From a virus, in IMG/VR virus record IMGVR_UViG_3300043410_001892, positions 247,145 through 311,144 of that record: a DNA stretch of 64,000 nt; one strand, written 5' to 3'. Below, in pieces: positions 21,628 to 29,271 of the stretch. The stretch's first letter is position 1. Each line of letters starts with the position of its first letter. Under the pieces are notes generated by a model. It did not search any database and was not told the origin of the DNA. It saw nothing but the letters and a program-made list of their open reading frames with translations. The translations under genes and the position numbers were made by a program.

Positions 21628-22073
21628 TACTCTAACCTTACTAATACTACATCTCTATCAATTGCCCATTCGGTAAGTATGCGCATTACTTTAATTGGAT
21701 CACCACCTGCTAATCCGCAGCCTATCATAGGAAATCCAAACTTAGTATCTTTAGGAAAGTGTTTTCCTATCTTGTGTAATACTTCTTCAAATGCTTGATA
21801 ATCAAATGGAGCTCCATTTGAATGCCCGTAATGATACTGTGTATAAGCATTGACTACTTTACAGCATGGAGTTTCTGCAACAGTGAATGTTCCAAGTTTA
21901 GCTTTGTCAGCCATGTTAGTAGTACGATCGACTTCTGCTACTTGTGGCCATCGCATTGCAAGTTGTTTAGCAATACCTGCGCCCATTGTATTAAAACAAT
22001 TACAACCATGCACAATAACATCAAATCGTTCTTGTAATGCAAGTTGTATTAAATCTCCGGTTATTACTCTCAT
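21627..22073 (-). CDS. Macro domain protein
   Basis: 148 residues: MRVITGDLIQLA, VIVHGCNCFNTMGAGIAKQL (ADP-ribose binding loop 1) and FGFPMIGCGLAGGD (loop 2). Macro domains bind or hydrolyse ADP-ribose derivatives, including ADP-ribosylated DNA, RNA or protein. The start at 22073 has AGGAAG upstream. It lies in the same unit as the NAD salvage genes, so it may remove ADP-ribose marks or recycle ADP-ribose from NAD-depleting defences. Confidence 0.9.
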   Translation of the reverse strand: MRVITGDLIQLALQERFDVIVHGCNCFNTMGAGIAKQLAMRWPQVAEVDRTTNMADKAKLGTFTVAETPCCKVVNAYTQYHYGHSNGAPFDYQAFEEVLHKIGKHFPKDTKFGFPMIGCGLAGGDPIKVMRILTEWAIDRDVVLVRLE

Positions 22074-22426
22074 TTTAATCTTCCTATTAGTGTGTACATC
22101 CAACGTGGAAATACAGGTTCGTTACAAAAAGCATCACAACTTTCTAATCCTGCAGGTGGATCAGGAAGTTCATATAGTGATTTTAATGGAGGTGGAGGAT
22201 TAAATCCAGTCATTCCGTTTTGATTGCGATATTGCGGTTTGTGTGGTGGAAGAGGAGGGGACATCGTCTTAAACGGATGCCCGTCAACAATACGTTTCAT
22301 AGCATCACGGTGTTCCATCAATGCTATGCGTGTTTCACCGTGATCTATATACATTATTTCATATCTCAACTTTTCTAATGTTGAATTGATATAATCGTAT
22401 GATTCTTGTGTTAAGTTTTGATTCAT
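22070..22426 (-). CDS. Unknown proline-rich protein
   Basis: 118 residues. Helical N-terminus (YDYINSTLEKLRYEIMYIDH), Pro-rich middle (MSPPLPPHKPQYR, FNPPPPLKSLYELPDPP) and a C-terminal CDAFCNEPVFPRWMYTLIGR. Overlaps the macro-domain and NAMPT genes by 4 bases, so coupled with NAD metabolism. No family recognised. Confidence 0.55.
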   Translation of the reverse strand: MNQNLTQESYDYINSTLEKLRYEIMYIDHGETRIALMEHRDAMKRIVDGHPFKTMSPPLPPHKPQYRNQNGMTGFNPPPPLKSLYELPDPPAGLESCDAFCNEPVFPRWMYTLIGRLK

Positions 22427-23733
22427 AGTCCACCTAATGCGCGTAATCGAATAGTATCTAAACTATCATCAATCAACAGCTTACCATTGTGATAATATGT
22501 TTCTAATTGGTATTCTTCAAATCTACCACCTTGTGATTTTTTACCTGGATCAGTAACTGGATTTTTAACAGTATCAATCCATTCATCATTGATTTTCATT
22601 GCAGAAGTTTTCTGTGCAAATGAATAAGTATCACGATTCACTTTTTGTAATAAACCACCACCACTGCCATATACAAGTGTTTCAGCTGCATAGCCAAGTT
22701 CTTTAACCATGTGTGCTAATGCTTTCATAGATGCAGTATCAATACCATCACCTTGAATTAAACTAACATTGTTAAGCACTTTGTAGCCTTTAGAGTTTAC
22801 AGTATGTCCAAACCAGTAATCAATAACATTAAGTAATTTTGGTATTACTACTAATGGATTACCTGAGTCTGGTCGGATAACAACTTTAATACCACTTTGT
22901 TTAATAATGTGTACAAAGTGTGAACACAATGCTTCAGTATCGCGATAAATGTCATAACCATCAAGTACAATTGAAACTATATCACCTTTTGCCATATCGT
23001 GTAGAATAGATGAAATATATTCCATTTGTTTATCATTGCCATAAGAGCATTGAACGCTGTGTTCAGTAGCAGGAATTGAGTAACCTGGCATTTTACAATT
23101 ATAATACTTACGGCTAGCAGCAATTGATGCTAAGTTGTCAGTACCTCTAAAGTAAATTAAGTGAGCTAATCCACCCATCTCTGCAGTCTCATATGAGCTT
23201 ACACCGCGAGCGCCAAAGTCATGTAATGCAAATTGTAAGTTTGCTAGGTTATCAGAAGTTTCATCGTACACTTCTTTAAGTATTGCATAGTTCTCACGAT
23301 CATTTGAAGCAATAGTACTTGGATACCAAACATCACGTTGCAACCATGATTCAATGTAAGATGGCAACCAGTACAACTCTGGATCGTTTGATTCAACTGT
23401 AAGAATTGGAGTTTGTGATGGAGTAGGTGTGCCTTCTAGCACTGCTTTAATAGTAACAGGCAAGTAACCACCGTGTACATCATGAATTCTCTCCCATCCT
23501 GCGTAATTAAATGGTAATCCATGTTCAGTAAGAATCTGTTCTGCTTCAATAACATCTTCCCATTTAATTGGTTTTAGCAGATTCTTTTTAATTGCCATCT
23601 GCAAGCCAAATGGTACGATTGTTTTACCTGGCTTTCTTGCTGACAAGTAAGCAAATTGAGCAGAAGTACCAGCTGGGTACCATGCATAGTGACTGGCTTT
23701 GTAAGAGTCGGCATTAAGAATAATATTAGACAT
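22423..23733 (-). CDS. nadV: Nicotinamide phosphoribosyltransferase
   Basis: 436 residues of the NAMPT/NadV family, converting nicotinamide and PRPP to NMN. Signatures: DSYKASHY, LHDFGARGVSSYETAEMGG, GYSIPATEHSV, VIRPDSGNPL and LVYGSGGGLLQKVNRDTYSF. With the next gene it forms a two-step route from nicotinamide to NAD, the arrangement used by phages to rebuild NAD after NADase-type defences. Confidence 0.96.
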   Translation of the reverse strand: MSNIILNADSYKASHYAWYPAGTSAQFAYLSARKPGKTIVPFGLQMAIKKNLLKPIKWEDVIEAEQILTEHGLPFNYAGWERIHDVHGGYLPVTIKAVLEGTPTPSQTPILTVESNDPELYWLPSYIESWLQRDVWYPSTIASNDRENYAILKEVYDETSDNLANLQFALHDFGARGVSSYETAEMGGLAHLIYFRGTDNLASIAASRKYYNCKMPGYSIPATEHSVQCSYGNDKQMEYISSILHDMAKGDIVSIVLDGYDIYRDTEALCSHFVHIIKQSGIKVVIRPDSGNPLVVIPKLLNVIDYWFGHTVNSKGYKVLNNVSLIQGDGIDTASMKALAHMVKELGYAAETLVYGSGGGLLQKVNRDTYSFAQKTSAMKINDEWIDTVKNPVTDPGKKSQGGRFEEYQLETYYHNGKLLIDDSLDTIRLRALGGL

Positions 23734-23743
23734 TGTTACCTCG

Positions 23744-24685
23744 TTATTTCAAATTAAATTTTATCTTAGCAAATGTATTAGTCATTGAGCTAATAATATC
23801 TCTATGATCATGGAACATATCTAAGTCGTTAAGTACAGTAGTTAATGGAAACCATTGTGCATCAATTGCATCGTCATTGGCTACTGTTTGCATAGGTTCA
23901 TCAACTACAAACATTTTACAGTATGTAACTCTAAGAATACCACCGCTGTCTCGACGTACTGAATCAAACAACTGAGTCTTGTATGCTATGCTACTGACAG
24001 TAATACCTGTTTCTTCTAGTAGTTCGCGATCAGCGCATTGATCAAATGTTTCATTAGCATTCTTAAATCCGCCTGGCAATGCCCATTTGTTTTTACCTGG
24101 AGCAGTTTTTCTTTTAATTAGTAAAACTTGATTGTCATTAGTTATTACTAATGCATCACTACAACAAAATGTAAGTGTTTCTGGAAACGGATAACTTGCA
24201 AACATCTGTTTCTCGTTTTTAAAATAGTTGTAGTCTTCTTGTGCTAGTTCAGGTAATTGATTATTTTCTGCTAGTTCAGTTCTAATTTGTGTACCTGAAA
24301 TAGTTGAAACTGGATCAACTTCTATGTATTCAAATCCTTGAAACCAAGACAAGTATAAGTTATCTGGTTTAGTATGTCCATATAAGCAAACGTCGTGATC
24401 TTCTGAATGCATACGAATAATATAACATGTTTGCGATATCCATTTGTTATCATTATACAAGTAGTCGTTAAGTGGTTCCACAATAACATTAGGAAACTTC
24501 TGTTTAACATTGTCATGTCGTTCTGCATAGGACCATGGATTCTTAATAGTATTTGATTGATTAGCTGAACCAATTAAAACTAATTGTTTATCAGTATTTT
24601 TAATCATAGTCTGTATGATTAGTTCGTGTCCTTCATGCATTGGTTGTAATCTACCAATAAAAACACCTAATTTAGGTTTTATCAT
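23744..24685 (-). CDS. nadM: Bifunctional NMN adenylyltransferase / Nudix hydrolase
   Basis: 313 residues. N-terminal nucleotidyltransferase: FIGRLQPMHEGH (HxGH-type site), NPWSYAER and SGTQIRTEL (ISxxx[T/S]xxR-type motif). C-terminal Nudix box: GGFKNANETFDQ then RELLEETGI (G-x5-E-x7-REUxEExGU complete). It makes NAD from NMN and ATP, while the Nudix part probably hydrolyses ADP-ribose or NADH. Ten bases upstream of nadV in the same operon. Confidence 0.95.
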   Translation of the reverse strand: MIKPKLGVFIGRLQPMHEGHELIIQTMIKNTDKQLVLIGSANQSNTIKNPWSYAERHDNVKQKFPNVIVEPLNDYLYNDNKWISQTCYIIRMHSEDHDVCLYGHTKPDNLYLSWFQGFEYIEVDPVSTISGTQIRTELAENNQLPELAQEDYNYFKNEKQMFASYPFPETLTFCCSDALVITNDNQVLLIKRKTAPGKNKWALPGGFKNANETFDQCADRELLEETGITVSSIAYKTQLFDSVRRDSGGILRVTYCKMFVVDEPMQTVANDDAIDAQWFPLTTVLNDLDMFHDHRDIISSMTNTFAKIKFNLK

Positions 24686-24689
24686 TTAT

Positions 24690-24866
24690 CAAGTTCCTTT
24701 ATGCAAATAAAGATTCAGGGGAATCAACTTCCCCTGCATTGTCCTCTAAGTAAAAATCATATAAGTCATATTCTAACTCGGGAATATGTTCTTTCTTAGG
24801 TTGATGTACTCCTCCTTTACCTAATATAGGTGCTGGATTATGACCCCTTACGTAATGTGCTTTCAT
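24690..24866 (-). CDS. Small acidic protein
   Basis: 58 residues, MKAHYVRGHNPAPILGKGGV at the N-terminus and an acidic, Tyr-rich middle (ELEYDLYDFYLED). It ends 5 bases before nadM and overlaps the upstream small gene. Too short to classify. Confidence 0.5.
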
Positions 24867-25002
24867 TTGTATCTCCAAATAGTTTTTTTCTAAGATCAGA
24901 TATCTGAAACTTTTTTGATCTGTTTTTGTTTATAAACTTTTGTTCTGGATCATTCTGATATTGTCTTATACGTGATAAAATATCATTGTGTTTGTATTCC
25001 AT
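24838..25002 (-). CDS. Small basic protein
   Basis: 54 residues, MEYKHNDILSRIRQYQNDPE at the N-terminus, Lys/Arg-rich. AGGAG 5 bases before the ATG. First gene of the NAD operon behind the promoter at 25035-25063. Confidence 0.55.
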   Translation of the reverse strand: MEYKHNDILSRIRQYQNDPEQKFINKNRSKKFQISDLRKKLFGDTNESTLRKGS

Positions 25003-25034
25003 ATTGACTCCTTGTGTAATTAATATTTTTGCTT

Positions 25035-25063
25035 ATTATATAGTGTACTTATAATAAAGTCAA
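25035..25063 (-). promoter_or_regulatory. Promoter of the NAD salvage operon
   Basis: Minus strand: TTGACT, 17 bases, TATAAT, 33 bases before the first gene. Confidence 0.75.
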
Positions 25064-25084
25064 CATTAAAGGACTAAAGTCCTA

Positions 25085-25575
25085 AAACATTCAAAGTTCA
25101 TATTCGTTGGCACTCATATTCACTTATCTGTTTTATTTTTAATCTCTTTTTTAATATTGAATAATAATGATTGCTTTTTAATTTTATGTAGATTGTAGAG
25201 CCAATATGATACCTAAAATCGGTATCATAAGAGGAAGGACTTTATGTGAGTTGCTTCGCTTTTTTAGATAGCAGGTGTTTTTATTTTGATCCCGATGTTT
25301 GGCTCTACGCTTACCAGTACCTGCCGCGACTTTTAAGAATACCTCGTATCATTGTATTCATACATCGTTTAGAATCATTTTGCAACCATATACAATTAAA
25401 CAAACGCTAGTAACCAGTGGGTTCTCGTTTAGGCATCCAATAAAGGGTAGTGTTTAAAGGCCTGACTATAGCAGTCAGAACTAGCTACCATCACACATCA
25501 GAATGGGTTCACTAACGGTATTACAATTGGCCCGTCAACCTTAAGCTATAATTTCAACTAGTATACACTCACTGT
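25085..25575. ncRNA. 490-base structured non-coding region, unidentified
   Basis: No gene. Dense inverted repeats: AGGACT/AGTCCT at 25071-25084 just outside; TATGATACC/GGTATCATA (9 bp); GTAGAGCCAA/TTTGGCTCTAC closing about 95 bases; AAACG-AACC/GGTT-CGTTT; GGTAG/CTACC enclosing CTGACT/AGTCAG. Base composition is richer in GC than the flanks. This is what a large structured RNA looks like, but I find no RNase P, tmRNA, 6S or rRNA signature. Strand unresolved. Confidence 0.5.
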
Positions 25576-25620
25576 TTTCAAAAGTCATCTTTGATTTTAC
25601 CAAAAGATAAATATATTACT

Positions 25621-26229
25621 ATGAAAATACATGAAATTATAAGCGAGGCTCACAATCGTGGTGATATGAAGTCGGTGCTAACTGCAAGAGGATATAAATT
25701 GTTAGGAACTGGATATTATGCAACTGTTTGGCAAGCACCGAATGGATCAATTTTAAAAGTGTTTTCTGCAAGTGAAGAACAAGATTATCATAATAAAACT
25801 TGGTTAGAACCTAATTATGAACAGTATCCTGACGATCTAAAAGATTTTTTAATGTTCTATCATTATGTTAAGCAACATCCAAGTCCATATCTTCCAAAAT
25901 TTGGAAAACTTAAACGTGTAACAGTTGATAATCGTGAATATGTTATTGTAACAACTGAACCATTATCAGCAACTAGTACTAATCCAAAAACTGAAGATGC
26001 GTTTAGGTCTATAATAGTTAATGGCGGAGCTACTACATGGGAAGAGATAATTAAATATAGTCCAAGAGATGCTGACATATTAAATAAGTATGGTCCAAAA
26101 ACATTTATGCCAGTTGCATTATTAGCCGCACATCTTAGTAGTATAAGTCCAACTTGGGATTTCTCAGATCATTTATCTAGCAATATAATGTTTCGTGGTG
26201 ATATTCCAATAATTAATGATCCGTGGTAA
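25621..26229 (+). CDS. Protein-kinase-fold protein with possible capsid-targeting leader
   Basis: 202 residues on the plus strand. N-terminus MKIHEIISEA resembles T4 internal-protein targeting leaders. Then a glycine loop LLGTGYYATVWQAPNGSILKVF (Lys after the loop) and a C-terminal catalytic-like segment HLSSNIMFRGDIPIINDPW in place of HxDNxxxR...DPW: the catalytic Asp is Ser, so it may be a degenerate kinase. Possibly packaged and injected; inference. Confidence 0.6.
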   Translation: MKIHEIISEAHNRGDMKSVLTARGYKLLGTGYYATVWQAPNGSILKVFSASEEQDYHNKTWLEPNYEQYPDDLKDFLMFYHYVKQHPSPYLPKFGKLKRVTVDNREYVIVTTEPLSATSTNPKTEDAFRSIIVNGGATTWEEIIKYSPRDADILNKYGPKTFMPVALLAAHLSSISPTWDFSDHLSSNIMFRGDIPIINDPW

Positions 26230-26241
26230 CGAGTCAATAAA

Positions 26242-26265
26242 AAAAGCTGCCCTAGGGCAGCTTTT
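26242..26265. terminator. Bidirectional intrinsic terminator
   Basis: 11-bp hairpin AAAAGCTGCCC/GGGCAGCTTTT separating the plus-strand kinase-like gene from the convergent secreted-protein gene. Confidence 0.85.
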
Positions 26266-26268
26266 AAT

Positions 26269-26472
26269 TTATCCACCTGCTACGCCTGGAACTCCAGGTT
26301 GAGTGTGACACGCCATACCAACAGGAATTGCCCATGACATTGGATAAATCCACCACGACCCGTCAAAACCGTTGCAACGGTTGCTAACTAGTACGCCGTA
26401 TGCATTTACAAATTCAATTGAAAATGCAGATGTTGAAAACGTTAATAATGCTACTAATAGAATTTTTTTCAT
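26269..26472 (-). CDS. Small secreted protein
   Basis: 67 residues: signal peptide MKKILLVALLTFSTSAFS, then a short mature part with two cysteines and Trp/Gly-rich sequence (NGFDGSWWIYPMSW). AGGAGG before the ATG. Function unknown. Confidence 0.6.
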   Translation of the reverse strand: MKKILLVALLTFSTSAFSIEFVNAYGVLVSNRCNGFDGSWWIYPMSWAIPVGMACHTQPGVPGVAGG

Positions 26473-26493
26473 AAATCCTCCTAACGTATGTTA

Positions 26494-26519
26494 TGAAAAA
26501 GCACCCCGGAGGGTGCTTA
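26494..26519 (-). terminator. Intrinsic terminator of the tmRNA gene
   Basis: Minus strand: GCACCC-TCCG-GGGTGC hairpin followed by T5. Confidence 0.8.
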
Positions 26520-26915
26520 GTTGTATTTTGGTTAACAAGGCATACATGCCCCGGAGGGGTAGGTTATTAAGCTACCATGTCAGCTGCTTCCAAAGAGAAG
26601 TCAACTGTCATATACTCGAATTTAGATGCTTTTGCGTCTATAAGTTTTGCGCTGTTTAGGACAGTCACCTCACCTGTTGCCGTCTCCATTATCTCACCCA
26701 ATCGAAACCATGACAGCCCCATTATAAAACACACTAGCACTTCCCTTTTAGGGGGCAGGAAGTTTATGGCTATGGCCCCACTCTAATACCTCTAATGTGT
26801 TTTATGGTGGAACTGGGGGGAGTCGAACCCCCGTCTTGAATGCCTTCACTTTGAAGGAATTACAACAATAATAAGAACACTAATAAATCTAATGTTCTTA
26901 TTATTATTTAGTATG
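26520..26915 (-). ncRNA. ssrA: Circularly permuted tmRNA (ssrA) with a 27-residue tag
   Basis: Reading the minus strand from the promoter: a 12-bp AATAATAAGAAC hairpin; the tRNA-like 3' end GACGGGGGTTCGACTCCCCC then CAGTTCCACCA (about 26831-26805); an 80-base linker closed by TAAAACACA/TGTGTTTTA; then the tmRNA 5' end GGGGCTGTCATGGTTTCGAT from about 26720. The acceptor GGGGCTG/CAGTTCC joins the two pieces. The tag frame starts at GCA (26648-26650) and reads AKLIDAKASKFEY...ADMVA, ending in TAA TAA (stop 26567-26569). The order 3' piece, linker, 5' piece is that of two-piece tmRNAs. It rescues stalled ribosomes and tags their products for proteolysis. Confidence 0.9.
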
Positions 26916-26920
26916 TGTAC

Positions 26921-26948
26921 ATTATACACTAATAAAACAGTTTGTCAA
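26921..26948 (-). promoter_or_regulatory. Promoter of the tmRNA gene
   Basis: Minus strand: TTGACA, 16 bases, TATAAT. Nearly the same 40 bases occur at the groES promoter. Confidence 0.8.
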
Positions 26949-26951
26949 GTA

Positions 26952-27191
26952 CTAATTACTCCATTTTAACATAAACCAATTTTTGTATTTCTCTTCAGCA
27001 AAATAAATTGCATGTACAATTTGGCACCGATATGCATGATAAGGTTCCAGTGCGTCGTCGATATCCTTTGCTGAAAGGTGTACACAATTATCACCGTGTT
27101 GGTATCGAAGATCATTAATAAAATTGCGCCATGTAGTAGGACATTCGTCCCACCAATCACCAAGATCTAGTTTATATTCAGTTGGATTCAT
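26952..27191 (-). CDS. Small protein, aromatic-tail paralogue family (array member 5)
   Basis: 79 residues, Trp-rich, ending IYFAEEKYKNWFMLKWSN. GGAGG before the ATG. Last of five tandem genes of similar size and C-terminal pattern. Function unknown. Confidence 0.65.
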   Translation of the reverse strand: MNPTEYKLDLGDWWDECPTTWRNFINDLRYQHGDNCVHLSAKDIDDALEPYHAYRCQIVHAIYFAEEKYKNWFMLKWSN

Positions 27192-27201
27192 GTTACCTCC
27201 G

Positions 27202-27408
27202 TTAAATGCTTAATATGAACCAGGCTAAATCTTTTTCAGATTCAAATATTATGTGGCCAAAACCTACATTCATGTTAAAATCACCGTTAAACTTATCTTT
27301 AACAAATTTCTTTGATTCAGGGAGTGTTACAAGGTTTTCGTGTAAGTAATCCTTGCCTGCTACTGCAATATATTGCCATTGTTCAAATGTTAGCTTATGT
27401 TCTATCAA
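27202..27408 (-). CDS. Small protein, aromatic-tail paralogue family (array member 4)
   Basis: 68 residues ending IIFESEKDLAWFILSI. The start appears to be TTG at 27406-27408, which overlaps the stop of the upstream gene (TTGA) and has AAGGAG 5 bases before it. Function unknown. Confidence 0.55.
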   Translation of the reverse strand: MIEHKLTFEQWQYIAVAGKDYLHENLVTLPESKKFVKDKFNGDFNMNVGFGHIIFESEKDLAWFILSI

Positions 27409-27629
27409 TATATCTCCTTTGCCCAAAGCAAATTAAATACAAAGTAATCATCATTATCCATTTCCCAATGACCGGATTGTTCAAAACTTGTTTGCTTGGT
27501 TATAACAAATTTTGCTGATTTAAACCCTTGCTGTCTCATAAATTCGTCACACAGCAGTTCTTTATTTGAAGTCATGTACCATAGTTCAAAAAACTCAGGA
27601 TAATTATCATATAAATCTTCTATTATCAT
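27405..27629 (-). CDS. Small protein, aromatic-tail paralogue family (array member 3)
   Basis: 74 residues, MIIEDLYDNYPEFFELWYM at the N-terminus, ending DDYFVFNLLWAKEIY. Coupled with the next gene. Function unknown. Confidence 0.6.
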   Translation of the reverse strand: MIIEDLYDNYPEFFELWYMTSNKELLCDEFMRQQGFKSAKFVITKQTSFEQSGHWEMDNDDYFVFNLLWAKEIY

Positions 27630-27630
27630 T

Positions 27631-27819
27631 TTATCCGCCCCATCTCATAACAAACCAAAATCGATCTTCTTCATCTCTAAACTGAACAGTATACTCTAAC
27701 ATGAACCATCTGCTATTTATTAGCCCAGCAGATGGTCCAAATGTTTCATTACACCATTCTAAGATTTCAGACTTACTCTGACGATGCGGAAGAATCGCTG
27801 AATATCTAAGTCCAGACAT
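27631..27819 (-). CDS. Small protein, aromatic-tail paralogue family (array member 2)
   Basis: 62 residues; a KSEILEWCNETFG helix, then FMLEYTVQFRDEEDRFWFVMRW, the clearest form of the family ending. Function unknown. Confidence 0.6.
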   Translation of the reverse strand: MSGLRYSAILPHRQSKSEILEWCNETFGPSAGLINSRWFMLEYTVQFRDEEDRFWFVMRWGG

Positions 27820-27821
27820 TG

Positions 27822-28046
27822 TTATGCAGAAAAGTATTTAATTTGGAACAATAAGAATGCCTTTTCGTCAAGTACATCGTAATCCATAATGTAATAACCA
27901 TCTGAATTTTTTATCATTTTAAAACCGTATTTGTCTTCTAACCATTGTGGGAAGTCCATATCGTTTACTTGATCAGAAGCTAAAAATTCTTCACGTGAAT
28001 CACGTAAACTATTACGATAAACTTCAGTTGAAACTGTTAGTGCCAT
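27822..28046 (-). CDS. Small protein, aromatic-tail paralogue family (array member 1)
   Basis: 74 residues; DMDFPQWLEDKYGFKMIK then YIMDYDVLDEKAFLLFQIKYF. AAGGAG before the ATG. First gene behind the promoter at 28084-28112. Function unknown. Confidence 0.6.
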   Translation of the reverse strand: MALTVSTEVYRNSLRDSREEFLASDQVNDMDFPQWLEDKYGFKMIKNSDGYYIMDYDVLDEKAFLLFQIKYFSA

Positions 28047-28083
28047 TACATATACTCCTTAGTTGTGTTATTAAATTTTGTAT

Positions 28084-28112
28084 ATTATAAGCAATAATAG
28101 CATATAAGTCAA
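28084..28112 (-). promoter_or_regulatory. Promoter of the small-paralogue array
   Basis: Minus strand: TTGACT, 17 bases, TATAAT. Confidence 0.75.
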
Positions 28113-28168
28113 CGATTAAGATAACCGCAAAATTTAACTAAATACTACTATTATAAAGGAGTGCAAGG

Positions 28169-28450
28169 ATGCATGAAATATTTAAGCTAATAGGTGATTT
28201 AGGTTTCCCAATTGCAGTAGCGTTTGCAGGTGGATACTTTGTTTATTTAACTATTCAATTATTATTAGGCGGTGTATTAGGAGCTATTAAAGGAATGGCT
28301 GGTATTATTACTGCTCTTGATAATCGTGTTAAAACAATGAATCATGACGTTGTGCGTATAGACACAATCGTATCAAATGCACTTGGACTTAAACCAGATG
28401 TAGATCGTATTGCTCGTGCAGACGGTAAAAATGATGCTCGGAGGGACTAA
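28169..28450 (+). CDS. Membrane protein with coiled-coil tail (copy A)
   Basis: 93 residues: a hydrophobic segment GFPIAVAFAGGYFVYLTIQLLL near the N-terminus, then ALDNRVKTMNHDVVRIDTIV, which suits a coiled coil. The same layout and GFPI start occur in the protein at 28637. Size and layout resemble small phage holin-like or virion-associated membrane proteins, but neither is shown. AAGGAG precedes the ATG. Confidence 0.6.
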   Translation: MHEIFKLIGDLGFPIAVAFAGGYFVYLTIQLLLGGVLGAIKGMAGIITALDNRVKTMNHDVVRIDTIVSNALGLKPDVDRIARADGKNDARRD

Positions 28451-28650
28451 TGCATTACATAGATTATGTATGGCAGTTGTTTCCATGGGGTATGATTTTA
28501 GATGAAGAAATTAATCTTGATGATTTAAAATGGGAAGATGGGGACTATTTTAGGTTAGAACGTACTACTGACGGCAGTCGTCCTGTGTTAAGAAAAGTTA
28601 AAGTAATTAGAAAGTATAAACCAGGAGAAGAATCAAATGGAAATGAGTGA
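28450..28650 (+). CDS. Small unknown protein
   Basis: 66 residues, Trp/Asp-rich (HYIDYVWQLFPWGMILDEEI) with a basic C-terminus. Overlaps the stop of the upstream gene (TAATG) and the start of the next. No family recognised. Confidence 0.55.
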   Translation: MHYIDYVWQLFPWGMILDEEINLDDLKWEDGDYFRLERTTDGSRPVLRKVKVIRKYKPGEESNGNE

Positions 28651-29026
28651 AATAGTTGGACTTGTAAACAAGTATGGATTTCCAATTGTTATGGCAGTGG
28701 GAATGGGATATATTATACGTTATGTGTGGGAATGGTCTACTAAAGAAGTTAAGCCAGTTATTAGTGAAGCTAACACTGTATTGATCGCACTTATTGATCG
28801 TATTCGTATGTTAGATAATGATTTGATCCGATTAAATCAAAAGGTAAATACAGTATTGCATTTACGTGGTAAAATTATTGAAAGTGATCGAGTTATGGAA
28901 CAAGTTAAAGTTGATCGAGAAGCTTCAAAACAATTTGATAAAGCAGTACGTATGGATGACCCTAAACTACCAAAGAAGAAAGGAAAATCTGAAGACGACA
29001 GTACTGCAGCAGCTGGAGAAAGTTAA
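28637..29026 (+). CDS. Membrane protein with coiled-coil tail (copy B)
   Basis: 129 residues. YGFPIVMAVGMGYIIRYVWEW is the membrane segment, LIALIDRIRMLDNDLIRLNQ the coiled coil, then a charged tail. A paralogue of the gene at 28169 by layout. Function unknown. Confidence 0.6.
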   Translation: MEMSEIVGLVNKYGFPIVMAVGMGYIIRYVWEWSTKEVKPVISEANTVLIALIDRIRMLDNDLIRLNQKVNTVLHLRGKIIESDRVMEQVKVDREASKQFDKAVRMDDPKLPKKKGKSEDDSTAAAGES

Positions 29027-29028
29027 GA

Positions 29029-29271
29029 ATGAAAATAAGTGAGTTATTAGAAGGTATTGATTTAGATGAAGCGAGAATACCTACTAGTAAAGAATTGAAA
29101 AATGCTTTGATGAAGAAAGGTTATACACCGAGTGAAGGTGGAGAACATATGAAGTTTCATGCACCTGACAAGTCACATCATATATCAATGCCTCGAGGGC
29201 CAAAACCGTTAAGTATTGGCCTTGCAAGGTCTGTTATGAAAAAAGCGGGAATTACTGACGCTGATTTTTAA
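29029..29271 (+). CDS. HicA-like small RNA-binding-fold protein
   Basis: 80 residues. After a leader MKISELLEGIDLDEA, the rest follows the HicA toxin pattern: KELKNALMKKGYTPSEGGEH, MKFHAP, HHISMPRG, LARSVMKKAGI. The key histidine in G-x-H-x-x-(F) is present (GEHMKF). No HicB antitoxin is adjacent. It could be a packaged RNA-binding protein rather than a toxin. Confidence 0.55.
   Translation: MKISELLEGIDLDEARIPTSKELKNALMKKGYTPSEGGEHMKFHAPDKSHHISMPRGPKPLSIGLARSVMKKAGITDADF

Noticed and set aside
25085-25575. RNase P RNA or 6S RNA
   Set aside because: A GAGGAAGGAC stretch recalls the RNase P GAGGAAAGTCC box, but the partner region and the P4 helix could not be found; no 6S-like long bulged hairpin.
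26577-26786. Plus-strand open frames over the tmRNA locus
   Set aside because: They are antisense to the tmRNA and its tag frame, and no ribosome site is present.
28169-29026. Firm holin assignment for the two GFPI membrane proteins
   Set aside because: Only size and one membrane span support it; no lysis genes are adjacent.
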